Position numbers and translations under genes: made by a program. 64,000 bases of DNA, taken from contig JAURZL010000019.1 of the NCBI GenBank assembly GCA_030653365.1, forward strand, positions 124,001 to 188,000, given 5' to 3'. The stretch is from Anaerolineaceae bacterium. GTDB taxonomy: Bacteria > Chloroflexota > Anaerolineae > Anaerolineales > Anaerolineaceae. The notes under the pieces were generated by a model that saw only the letters and a list, made by a program, of their open reading frames with translations, had not been told where the DNA came from and searched no databases. Below are positions 35,919 to 43,858 of the stretch, piece by piece (positions within the stretch are counted from its first letter, which is position 1; every line of letters starts with the position of its first letter).

Positions 35919-36487
35919 CCCGTTATCAGGCGCAAGAATGGGATGAACGTTATCGGACAAGTGGACATAATCTCTCCTGTCCACGGGAATTTCTGGTGGA
36001 ATCGTTGCATCATTTACCCCAACATGGCTGGGGATTGGATGTTGCCATGGGGGAAGGTCACAATGCTAACCTTTTAGCTGAACATGGGTTGAAGGTGTTG
36101 GGTGTGGATTTTTCAATAGTTGCATTACGAAAGGCAAAGAGCAAGTATCCCCAATTGCATACAGGGCTTATACATTTACCGGAAATTCATTTTAGACCGA
36201 GCTGCTTGGATGTGATCCTCAACTTCTGGTTTCTCGATCGGAAAATGTTCCCGCTCTACCAGCAATTTCTGAAGCCAGGAGGATACCTTGTGTTGGAAAC
36301 CATGCGCTTTGACCCCGAGCGGGATCAGTCACACTTGCGATATGAATACTTAATTCAGCCAAGGGAATTACTAAAATCCTTTTCCGGGTGGGATTTTTTA
36401 GTGTATGATGAAAATGTTCAGGCGACAGCAAAAGGACAACAACAATTAGCAGTACGGATGTTAGCTCGTAAGCCGACGGATAGATAG
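35915..36487 (+). CDS. SAM-dependent methyltransferase, TehB-like
   Basis: 190-aa class I methyltransferase: motif I WGLDVAMGEGHNANLLAE, GVDFSIVALRKAK, then LNFWFLDRKMF and GGYLVLETM. The closing SHLRYEYLIQPRELLKSF is like TehB/thiol- or oxyanion-methylating enzymes. Cotranscribed with the class II importer and xdhC. A role in detoxifying or tuning an imported oxyanion is speculative. Confidence 0.8.
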   Translation: MTRYQAQEWDERYRTSGHNLSCPREFLVESLHHLPQHGWGLDVAMGEGHNANLLAEHGLKVLGVDFSIVALRKAKSKYPQLHTGLIHLPEIHFRPSCLDVILNFWFLDRKMFPLYQQFLKPGGYLVLETMRFDPERDQSHLRYEYLIQPRELLKSFSGWDFLVYDENVQATAKGQQQLAVRMLARKPTDR

Positions 36488-36506
36488 TGTATCTGAGGAA
36501 AAAATC

Positions 36507-37550
36507 ATGCGTGAAATATTAGATCCAATGCGGGAATGGTTTGATCAGGGAAAAGCTGTTGCTTTGGCGACAGTGGTTGAGATTTACGGATCAGCTCCAA
36601 GAGGTTTGGGGGCAAAGATGGCAATCAACCATGAATCTATGATGACTGGGTCAGTGAGTGGTGGCTGCGTAGAGGGGGCAGTGGTCGCGGAAGCAATGCA
36701 GGTGTTAAAGAGTGGAAAACCGAAATTATTGCATTATGGTGTTACCCAGGATCAGGCGATCAGTGTTGGCCTCGCTTGTGGGGGAACCATTGAAATATGG
36801 GTAGAAACACTGTCAGAAGACACTTTTTCACGAATGGAAAAAGATTTATTAGAGGATCGCCTGGCAATGATTGTCACGGTTTTGACTGGATCACAAGCAG
36901 GTGAGAAATTGTATGTCTATCCAGGGAAGAAAGTTCTGGGAGAGATTTATAATCCTGAATTACTTGCGAAAATTAATGAATCGGTTGATGAAGTCTTTAA
37001 AGGACAGCACAGCCAGCGTAAAACCATTCAAGTACAAGATCAGGAATATGAGGTCTTTTTCGATGTAGTAGACCCTTCCCCAAAGCTGGTTATTGTTGGA
37101 GCTGTTCATATTTCTATCCCACTGGTTCATTATGCAAAGATTCTTGGTTTTCATACGATTGTAATTGATCCCCGCAAAGCTTTTGGTAATCTGGAAAGGT
37201 TTCCCCATGTGGATGAGCTGGTAAATCAATGGCCACAGGAATACTTAGAATTGTATCCCTGGGATCAGGGTACCTATTTGGTGGTGGTCTCGCATGATGA
37301 TAAATTGGATGTCCCGGCGCTGGAGATAGCCTGTAAGAATGAAGCCCGCTATATTGGCGCATTGGGATCAAAAAAGACTTTCGCCAAACACGTAGGTGAC
37401 CTGAAGGATGCCGGAATTAATGACGAGCAAATTGCGCGAATCCATTCCCCTATAGGCTTGGATATTGGCGCAAGGGGACCGGAAGAAATCGCCCTGGCGA
37501 TCATCACCGAAATGATTGCAGTGCGTAACGGATTGAATATAAAGAAATAG
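36507..37550 (+). CDS. XdhC/CoxI family molybdenum-enzyme maturation factor
   Basis: 347-aa cytosolic protein that in studied systems sulfurates and inserts molybdenum cofactor into xanthine-dehydrogenase-type enzymes. XdhC-N motif TVVEIYGSAPRGLGAKM and GSVSGGCVEGAV; GLACGGTIEIWVE; C-terminal Rossmann-like half with VDPRKAF and YIGALGSKKT, ending HSPIGLDIGARGPEEIALAI. Stop to start gap of 19 nt after the methyltransferase; SD GAGGAAA. No molybdenum hydroxylase gene is seen within the window. Confidence 0.9.
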   Translation: MREILDPMREWFDQGKAVALATVVEIYGSAPRGLGAKMAINHESMMTGSVSGGCVEGAVVAEAMQVLKSGKPKLLHYGVTQDQAISVGLACGGTIEIWVETLSEDTFSRMEKDLLEDRLAMIVTVLTGSQAGEKLYVYPGKKVLGEIYNPELLAKINESVDEVFKGQHSQRKTIQVQDQEYEVFFDVVDPSPKLVIVGAVHISIPLVHYAKILGFHTIVIDPRKAFGNLERFPHVDELVNQWPQEYLELYPWDQGTYLVVVSHDDKLDVPALEIACKNEARYIGALGSKKTFAKHVGDLKDAGINDEQIARIHSPIGLDIGARGPEEIALAIITEMIAVRNGLNIKK

Positions 37551-37599
37551 AACTTGCGTTCTTAGGAAATTTGTGCTATTATCGTGTTGGTGAACCAGA

Positions 37600-38370
37600 A
37601 TGATCAAAGAAATTCAGGCCAAAACCATCCTTTCCCATTCTAAGCATCCTGATCCGTGGTTTGGGATCCAATACACCATGAACCTTTATCGCGGTTGCCA
37701 GCATCAGTGTATTTATTGCGATTCACGTAGTGATTGTTACCAGATTGAGAATTTTAATGATACGCTCATCAAAGTTAATGCCCTGGAATTGTTGGCAAAA
37801 GAACTGCCCAGCAAAAGAATGAAAGGAACCATTGGTACTGGCTCGATGAATGATCCCTATGCTCCGGTTGAAAAACAATATCAATTGACTCGCGGAGCTT
37901 TAAAATTATTCCTTCTGTATGGCTTTCCTGTGCATGTCTTAACGAAGAGCAAATTGGTTATGAGAGATGTTGATCTCTTAAGTGAAATTGAACGAAGCAC
38001 TCAGGCATTGGTTTCCTTTACAATCACCACTTGCGATGATGATTTGGGAAAAAAACTTGAACCAGGTGCAGCACTGGTATCTGAAAGATTGACTGCAATG
38101 AAGTATCTTGCAGAACGTGGGGTCAAGGTAGGTGTGCTTTTGATGCCGGTGCTGCCGTTCATTGAAGACAATTGGGAGAATATCCGTGGGATTGTGGAAC
38201 TGGCACATGCGCATGGTGCAGGATATATCCTGGCAGCCTTTGGAATGACGCAGAGAAAAGGCTCGCAGGAATATTATCTCAGACAACTTGAGCGATTGTT
38301 CCCGGGAATTAAGGAAAAACATCTTCGTGCTTTTGGTAACCGCTATGAGTGTACAGCCAATGAGGCATAG
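37600..38370 (+). CDS. Radical SAM protein, SPL-like, with in-frame UAG and intact 36-codon extension
   Basis: Radical SAM enzyme of the spore-photoproduct-lyase-like group. 4Fe-4S motif CQHQCIYCD (residues 34-42), GTGSMNDPYAPVE, and LTKSKLVMRD as in the SPL/Rv2578c family. The frame stops at UAG (38368-38370) after ...YECTANEA, but the same frame continues 36 codons to TAA 38481 as KLSEQFKELCAQKGI...QVRQLSLLGI, which looks like the usual family C-terminus (K-L-x-x-F-x-x-L-C...G-I...Q-L-S-L). So either the gene acquired an amber codon (CAG to TAG is one transition) or the codon is read through. ATG 37600 with GGTGAAC upstream. Confidence 0.8.
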   Translation: MIKEIQAKTILSHSKHPDPWFGIQYTMNLYRGCQHQCIYCDSRSDCYQIENFNDTLIKVNALELLAKELPSKRMKGTIGTGSMNDPYAPVEKQYQLTRGALKLFLLYGFPVHVLTKSKLVMRDVDLLSEIERSTQALVSFTITTCDDDLGKKLEPGAALVSERLTAMKYLAERGVKVGVLLMPVLPFIEDNWENIRGIVELAHAHGAGYILAAFGMTQRKGSQEYYLRQLERLFPGIKEKHLRAFGNRYECTANEA

Positions 38371-38481
38371 AAATTGAGTGAACAGTTTAAAGAATTGTGT
38401 GCGCAAAAAGGAATTGCAAATAAAGTTCCGCAGTATGAGGTGAAAGAGCAGGTCAGGCAGTTGAGTCTGTTGGGAATCTAA
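38371..38481 (+). other. In-frame C-terminal remainder of the radical SAM protein
   Basis: Thirty-six sense codons and a TAA in the frame of the gene at 37600, separated only by UAG. No start codon or Shine-Dalgarno of its own, so it is not a separate gene. Confidence 0.6.
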
Positions 38482-38513
38482 AAAACCCTGCGAGTGTAGA
38501 TTCGCAGGGTTTT
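38482..38513. terminator. Bidirectional intrinsic terminator
   Basis: Perfect 12-bp inverted repeat AAAACCCTGCGA / TCGCAGGGTTTT with an 8-nt loop, between the radical SAM gene (plus) and the subtilase (minus). A and T arms serve both strands. Its position right after the TAA at 38481 supports that codon as the original gene end. Confidence 0.85.
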
Positions 38514-38528
38514 GTGGAACATATTAAT

Positions 38529-40523
38529 TTATTGAACTTTGAAATATGAAGTATTTGTTACAGCTGTAAAACCAACTTTGGTTGCTGTTGTCTCTATCCT
38601 GTAAGTTCCTAATCCCACATTTCGCTTAGTTTTATAAGTGAATGTTACATTACCTTCACTATTTGTCTGTCCTGTCAGTGAAGCCACTAATTTGTTGCTG
38701 GGGCTATAAATTTTTACACTAATATTTGTAGCAGAAATTGGGGATTCATTACTGTCCAATGTCTTAACATATATGGAAACAGATTCGAGAATATTATATT
38801 CAGTTTTGTTCGTTTCCACTGTCAGATCAATGGTTTGATCAGGGGTTGGCGTGGTTGTTGGTGTATCAGTTGGGGTAGGTGTAGTAGGAGTCGGTGTAGG
38901 TGTATTAGTAGGAGTAGGTGTTGTTGCAGTCGCAGTTGGTGTGTTAGTTGTCGTAGGTGTTGGTAAGGGACTTCCTAAAAGATATGTCAAGGCATCATAA
39001 GCCTGAACAAGACCCCAACCGTAAGCAACATCACGACCCGGATCACCTAAATCCTTTGCAGTTGCATTTAATGCATTTCGAACTTGGACATTTGTCCAGC
39101 TTGGGTTCTTACTCCAAATCAGGGCAGCCACACCAGAGATATGTGGGGTAGCCATAGAAGTGCCATCCCAGGCTTCGTAACCACTGGCAGGAATTGTTGT
39201 CTTTGAATGCAATGCAGCAACTTGTCCTAATTTATTATTAACAAGATATAAACCGTCTTCCTGGCTAATACTGATAGCAATTTTGGATGAGGAATATTCT
39301 TCTCCAAGTGTGAATAATTCGTTACCAGGTATATTATTATAAATAATTACTGCCTCCGCATTTTTGCTCACAGCATTTGTTACTTTTTCACCGAACGAGA
39401 TTTCACCGCGTTGACAAAGTACTACTTTACCAGTCATATCATTTACAAGATCAGTGGTTTTACATAATAATCCGTTTGCAAGTTGACCTGATGTATCTCC
39501 TTGACCAGAATATTCGACGTGATTTGCATTGTAGGTTGTACCATCAACAACTACCCAATTTTCTGACAGATAAGGAACAGTGCTCAGAACACCCACTCCA
39601 GGAGCTGCAATTTCAACAGTGGTATTTTTCTGCGAGAAATCAGCAACAACCATATTCTCATCAATAGCTGCAACAGACATGACTGATGCATATCCACCCG
39701 GATAACTGATGGCTGTATTTCCGTCATTTCCTGCTGCAGCGATGGACAATACTCCGTTATTGTACAAAGTATTGAAAGCACGTTCTTCCAGTTTGTTCTT
39801 CTGGGTTCCACCTAAGCTCATACTGATGATTTTTGCCCCAGCTGCACCACAACGGTTGGCTGCATCTGCAAGGGAGGAACTGTATGCCCAAGCCCCATCG
39901 TCACCAAAAACTTTTACAATAAATAGTGAGACTTTTCCAGGTGAAACTCCAACCACACCAGCATTATTTAATTGTGCAGTGATAGTGCCTGCCACATGGG
40001 TTCCGTGTCCAAAGAAATCTTCAAAATAATTTGAATTAGGTATATTAGTATAACCATCCACAATATTTACTTGAGAAAAATCATCATGAGCTGCATAAAT
40101 GCCAGAATCTATGATACAAACAGTAATACCCGCTCCTGTTGGTGCACCTGCATCAATCGCACCATTTCGATCAGCATCCCAAATATCCCGAGCCTGAACC
40201 ATATCTATGCCGTATGGAACAGTCTGACTAGCTGGATATCGGAGAACATCTTCCTCAATGGAGACCACATTCGGGTTGTTTCTCAAACCCGCCAACGCTT
40301 GCTCTGGCACTGTGACCACAAAGCTGTTTAGTTCCTCGAAACGATAATGGAACTCAGCCCCCATGCCTTTCAGGGATTTTTCTACCCTGGCGGCATTCCC
40401 TGGGCTGAATTCCACCCAAACACGCATCTTACCCTCATTACTAGAAAACGCGGGTTGGGTGACTGACACGATCATCACCATTGCTAACAACAAACTAAAG
40501 ATAGAAAAAACTTTCTTTGACAT
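38529..40523 (-). CDS. Secreted S8 (subtilisin-like) serine peptidase
   Basis: 664-aa extracellular protease. Signal peptide (cut after AFS, about 29), inhibitor_I9 propeptide (about 34-100, RVWVEFSPGNAARVEKSLKG), catalytic domain with Asp in CIIDSGI, His in FGHGTHVAGT and Ser in GTSMATPHISG, and a PA-type insertion (about 320-440, GKVVLCQRG...VIIYNN) between His and Ser. A T/P-rich linker (TPTATATTPTPTNTP) joins a C-terminal Ig-like domain (about 575-664). ATG 40523 (MSKKVFSIF) with GGAGG is preferred to an upstream in-frame ATG. Likely nutrient-scavenging; monocistronic. Confidence 0.92.
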   Translation of the reverse strand: MSKKVFSIFSLLLAMVMIVSVTQPAFSSNEGKMRVWVEFSPGNAARVEKSLKGMGAEFHYRFEELNSFVVTVPEQALAGLRNNPNVVSIEEDVLRYPASQTVPYGIDMVQARDIWDADRNGAIDAGAPTGAGITVCIIDSGIYAAHDDFSQVNIVDGYTNIPNSNYFEDFFGHGTHVAGTITAQLNNAGVVGVSPGKVSLFIVKVFGDDGAWAYSSSLADAANRCGAAGAKIISMSLGGTQKNKLEERAFNTLYNNGVLSIAAAGNDGNTAISYPGGYASVMSVAAIDENMVVADFSQKNTTVEIAAPGVGVLSTVPYLSENWVVVDGTTYNANHVEYSGQGDTSGQLANGLLCKTTDLVNDMTGKVVLCQRGEISFGEKVTNAVSKNAEAVIIYNNIPGNELFTLGEEYSSSKIAISISQEDGLYLVNNKLGQVAALHSKTTIPASGYEAWDGTSMATPHISGVAALIWSKNPSWTNVQVRNALNATAKDLGDPGRDVAYGWGLVQAYDALTYLLGSPLPTPTTTNTPTATATTPTPTNTPTPTPTTPTPTDTPTTTPTPDQTIDLTVETNKTEYNILESVSIYVKTLDSNESPISATNISVKIYSPSNKLVASLTGQTNSEGNVTFTYKTKRNVGLGTYRIETTATKVGFTAVTNTSYFKVQ

Positions 40524-41058
40524 TGAGACCCTCCATCGATTAAATTGTGTGCACTTAATCAAAAAACCGTGTTGGTCTTAGGGGATTATGAGTAATTAAA
40601 GAAGAGAAACAGGGGTATTTAGGTCGAATAATGAAAATTAAGAATTAAATAGAAGAAGTGCACTAATAGTGATATTACTCCGAAAATTTAAAATTGCAAT
40701 AATTATTATGGGTTATATGAATTTTGTAAGAAATAAATGACAATATTTTCTTTTAAAATTTAATATCCTTGGATTTTGTGGATCGCCAACTAAGAACAAT
40801 GTTGAAACTGACATCTGAGGGAATAATACTTTCAAGATATATCGTGAAAAGATGAAATTTTTTTTGATTAATAATTAACAAAAATAATAAATTTTTAGTT
40901 TATTTTATATTTGAAATTATTGGTGATGCTGACGAAAGTTAAGTTTTCATTATTTGATTAAATCAAGCAAAAAAAAATTATTTATCCCCAATTTTCATAT
41001 TGACTCCATAAAAATATTGAATTTTCATTTAATTAATAATAAAGCACCTTCTAAAGGG
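40524..41058. other. AT-rich intergenic region
   Basis: 535 bases between the divergent subtilase gene and the liv leader promoter. Apart from a small inverted repeat GATTAA-N11-TTAATC (40533-40555 region) upstream of the subtilase I see no ORF or structure. Very AT-rich with many A and T runs. Confidence 0.4.
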
Positions 41059-41086
41059 TTGACAGATCATTAAAACACTGTATAAT
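41059..41086 (+). promoter_or_regulatory. Consensus promoter of the liv leader
   Basis: TTGACA (41059-41064), 16-nt spacer, TATAAT (41081-41086). Both hexamers are perfect. Transcription would begin near 41093. Confidence 0.8.
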
Positions 41087-41108
41087 CAGCAAATCCTTGT
41101 TGAATGTG

Positions 41109-41228
41109 ATGAATGTCATGTTAAATATATCCCTCGCTATTATTATCGTCATGCTTTATTGGTTCCTCCATATTATTATGGAGGATCAAATACAAGTTGG
41201 GCGAGCGGAAAAGATTAAAATCAGATAA
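41109..41228 (+). CDS. 39-aa Ile/Leu/Val-rich leader ORF upstream of livJ
   Basis: Open frame starting MNVMLNISLAIIIVMLYWFL and ending QVGRAEKIKIR. Sixteen of 39 residues are Ile, Leu or Val, including an AIIIV run encoded by att att atc gtc, and it sits between a strong promoter and an intrinsic terminator directly ahead of the branched-chain amino acid transporter. This fits a leader peptide for attenuation. It also fits a small membrane protein, since residues 5-24 could span a membrane. No Shine-Dalgarno is visible ahead of the ATG, which lowers confidence. Confidence 0.4.
   Translation: MNVMLNISLAIIIVMLYWFLHIIMEDQIQVGRAEKIKIR
41165..41184 (+). other. Leader hairpin
   Basis: Perfect 8-bp stem CCTCCATA / TATGGAGG with TTAT loop inside the leader ORF. 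A stable structure that could pause RNA polymerase or ribosomes. Confidence 0.6.
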
Positions 41229-41255
41229 GTTTGAAAATCAAAATTAGAAACAAAG

Positions 41256-41291
41256 AAGCCACCCAACGAAAACCAAAGGGTGGTTTTTTTT
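41256..41291 (+). terminator. Intrinsic terminator in the liv leader (attenuator candidate)
   Basis: AAGCCACCC (41256-41264) pairs with GGGTGGTTT (41278-41286), followed by T5 to 41291. The CCCAAC at 41262-41267 can instead pair with GTTGGG at 41196-41201, which would break the stem. Confidence 0.75.
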
Positions 41292-41340
41292 CTCCACATT
41301 CAAAGGATAATCCAAGTCAACTCTCTTCCATAAAGGAGGT

Positions 41341-41397
41341 ATGCCATTTCAAAGTTATTCATTATCAAATATCAAATTGTTGTTAATCAAATTGTAG
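41341..41397 (+). CDS. Possible 18-aa ORF just before livJ
   Basis: MPFQSYSLSNIKLLLIKL then TAG. AAAGGAGGT lies directly against the ATG (one base), too close for normal initiation. Leu/Ile-rich end. Low support. Confidence 0.2.
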   Translation: MPFQSYSLSNIKLLLIKL

Positions 41398-41429
41398 AAA
41401 GTCCTCAAAAATAACCAAAGGAGAAAGAA

Positions 41430-42638
41430 ATGAAGAAAAGAGTATTGTTTTTTGTTTTTGTCGTTTTTGCCATGGTTTTGGCAAGTTGTAATGCTGCTGC
41501 CCCTGCTGGTGGAGATCCAGAAGTATGTGCCAGTGACGCATTTGGTTGTGCCAAGATTCCTGCTGGCCAGACTGTAAAAATTGGTATGGGTGCTCCTCTC
41601 ACCGGTGACTACGCCTCATTCGGTGTGGATATCTCCCAGGGTGCTGCCATTGCGGTCAAAGATGCAGGTACAGTTGAAGGTTTTGCATTTGAACTCGTTG
41701 CTCAGGATGACCAGGGTGCCCCAGAAGGTGGTGCTGCTGTCGCTAACAAGCTCGCAACAGATCCTACCGTTGTAGCGGTCGCCGGTCATATTTTCTCTGG
41801 TGCAACTGAAGCAGCCATCCCGATTTATGATAAAGCCGGTATCCCGATGATGTCTCCTTCCGCAACCAACCCCCCATTGACCACTCTCGGATCAAAGGTC
41901 TTCAATCGTGTTGCATTTACCGATGCAGTGCAGGGTAAATTCGCAGCTGATTATCTCTATTCAAAATTAGGTTTCCGCAAGGTTGCAGTACTACATGATG
42001 GTGGTGCTTATGGACAGGGATTGGCTGATGTTGTTCGTGCTGAGTTTACCGCCTTAGGTGGAGAAGTTGTAGGATATGAAGCGATCACCCCAGGCGAAAC
42101 TGATTACACTGCTACATTATCAGCTTTGGCTGCCAGCTCTCCTGAAGCAGTTTACTTTGGTGGTTATGTTGCTGAAGGTGTTGTATTAGCCAATAATATG
42201 AAACAAAGTGGTCTGGAAAATGCAGTCTTCTTTGGATGTGATGGTACTTTTGGCGCTGAATTTGTCGAAAAAACTGGCGCAAATGGTGAAGGTGGATATG
42301 CTGCGTCCTTGATCCCACCAGATTCTGATGCAAAAGTAAAATTTGATGCTGATTATCTGGCAGCTTATGGTGTTGGCGCTGGAACATTATCCCCCTACAC
42401 CTGGAGTGGTTATGACTCAGCTGCTGTCTTAATGGCAAAGGTTAAAGAAGTAGCTGTATTAGGTTCCGATGGCTCACTCTTTGTACCTCGCGGTGCATTG
42501 GTTGCTGCTGTACGTGGTACTTCAGGCTTCACCAGCATTACCGGTGATATCTCCTGTGATGCTGTTGGTGAATGTAACACGGCTGGCCCGACATTCTACA
42601 TCGTAAAAGATGGTGACTGGGCACAGGCTGAAAATTAA
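41430..42638 (+). CDS. livJ: Branched-chain amino acid ABC transporter substrate-binding lipoprotein
   Basis: 402-aa lipoprotein, signal peptide with lipobox VLASC (Cys about 20). Type I periplasmic binding fold of the Leu/Ile/Val-binding family: IGMGAPLTGDYASFGVDISQGA, VAVAGHIFSGATEAAIPIYDKAGIPMMSPSATNP, and AVYFGGYVAEG. SD AAAGGAG eight nt before ATG. First structural gene of livJHMGF. Regulated at least in part by the leader upstream; a stable hairpin follows the gene. Confidence 0.92.
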   Translation: MKKRVLFFVFVVFAMVLASCNAAAPAGGDPEVCASDAFGCAKIPAGQTVKIGMGAPLTGDYASFGVDISQGAAIAVKDAGTVEGFAFELVAQDDQGAPEGGAAVANKLATDPTVVAVAGHIFSGATEAAIPIYDKAGIPMMSPSATNPPLTTLGSKVFNRVAFTDAVQGKFAADYLYSKLGFRKVAVLHDGGAYGQGLADVVRAEFTALGGEVVGYEAITPGETDYTATLSALAASSPEAVYFGGYVAEGVVLANNMKQSGLENAVFFGCDGTFGAEFVEKTGANGEGGYAASLIPPDSDAKVKFDADYLAAYGVGAGTLSPYTWSGYDSAAVLMAKVKEVAVLGSDGSLFVPRGALVAAVRGTSGFTSITGDISCDAVGECNTAGPTFYIVKDGDWAQAEN

Positions 42639-42659
42639 AACATTGTTCTAAGAAATAAA

Positions 42660-42702
42660 GGGTTACACTGCGGAAAGGGAATTATTCTTTCCGCAGTTAC
42701 CC
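42660..42702 (+). other. livJ-livH intercistronic hairpin
   Basis: ACTGCGGAAAG / CTTTCCGCAGT 11-bp stem extended by GGGT/ACCC with a small bulge. Its T-run comes only 12 nt later, so it is more likely a 3'-end stabiliser or partial terminator that raises livJ over livH expression. Confidence 0.6.
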
Positions 42703-42751
42703 TGTGGTAAAATTCTTTTTTAAATTCAAAATTAATCAAAATGGAGGCTTA

Positions 42752-43858
42752 ATGGAAGCTACACGGAAAAAAAAGCCGCTAACATTGCCCCAGAATAGTA
42801 TCCGAATTATTCGAATTATTGCAGCGCTTCTATTACTTGCGCTCATTATTGTGCGTGCAATGGACGTTGCTGCAGAGTCGCAGTTCGGGGCAGACACCTG
42901 GCTGCGACTTTCTGTTTCTGGGCTGATCATCGGTGGAATGTATGCACTGATTGCAATTGGTTATACATTGGTATATGGTATTTTGTTCATGATCAATTTT
43001 GCACATGGTGAAGTGATGATGATCGGCACTTTTGGTGGTTATTTTGTTTTTGAAGCATTCAATGCCATTCAGGTAAGTGGGGCAGATGGTAGCCAGTTAT
43101 CATTTCTAAATGCCTATCCGGTCCTTGCTATTTTTCTTGCGTTTTTAGCCGGGATGACAATCGCAGCACTCTCAGGATTATTCCTTGAAAAGATTGCCTA
43201 CCGACCATTACGAGGTGCTCCACGTTTGGTTCCGTTGATCAGTGCGATCGGTGCCTCCATTTTCTTGCAAAATGCAGGGCAATTATTGTTTGGACCACAA
43301 CGTCGCCAATACATAAACCCGGTGGTTTTAGATCGTGGGATTGGTTGGAATCTCGAGGTGGCTGGCAGTACGGTCGTTTTGACTTATACGGGTATCTTTT
43401 CCTTAATATTGTCAGCAATTTTAATGGTAGGACTTTATTTATTGGTACAACGCACAAAATTGGGTCGCGCGATGCGCGCGGTTGCACAGGATAAGAAAAC
43501 TGCAGCCCTGATGGGTATCAATGTTGACCAAATCATCAGCCGTACCTTTGTAATCAGCGGTGCATTGGCTGGTGCAGCTGGGGTGATGTGGGGTATTCAT
43601 AACGGGTTGTTTAACTATTTTGTTGGATTTTTACCAGGTATTAAAGCATTCACCGCTGCGGTTTTAGGTGGCATTGGCAACATACCTGGTGCAATGTTAG
43701 GTGGAATGTTCCTGGGAATTGTGGAGTCGGTTGGACCAGCAGTGCTTGGGATTGACTTCCAGTTGAAAGACGTTCTTGCTTTTACCATTTTGATCCTGGT
43801 ATTGATTTTCCGTCCCTCTGGAATATTAGGGGAAGCACTTACGGAGGAGAAGGTATGA
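42752..43858 (+). CDS. livH: Branched-chain amino acid ABC transporter permease LivH
   Basis: 368-aa permease with about eight helices. Family sequence SGLIIGGMYALIAIGYTLVYGILFMINFAHGEVMMIG and AVLGGIGNIPGAMLGGMFLGI. The ATG at 42752 (MEATRKKK) preceded by GGAGG is chosen over an upstream in-frame start. Overlaps livM by four nt. Confidence 0.9.
   Translation: MEATRKKKPLTLPQNSIRIIRIIAALLLLALIIVRAMDVAAESQFGADTWLRLSVSGLIIGGMYALIAIGYTLVYGILFMINFAHGEVMMIGTFGGYFVFEAFNAIQVSGADGSQLSFLNAYPVLAIFLAFLAGMTIAALSGLFLEKIAYRPLRGAPRLVPLISAIGASIFLQNAGQLLFGPQRRQYINPVVLDRGIGWNLEVAGSTVVLTYTGIFSLILSAILMVGLYLLVQRTKLGRAMRAVAQDKKTAALMGINVDQIISRTFVISGALAGAAGVMWGIHNGLFNYFVGFLPGIKAFTAAVLGGIGNIPGAMLGGMFLGIVESVGPAVLGIDFQLKDVLAFTILILVLIFRPSGILGEALTEEKV

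Noticed and set aside
38881..38960. Tandem repeat tract in the subtilase gene
   Set aside because: It is a T/P-rich interdomain linker (TPTPT codons), common in secreted Chloroflexota proteins, not a CRISPR or mobile repeat.
40737..41040. AT-rich region screened for an origin, riboswitch or insertion-sequence end
   Set aside because: No DnaA boxes, no conserved hairpin set, no terminal inverted repeats seen.
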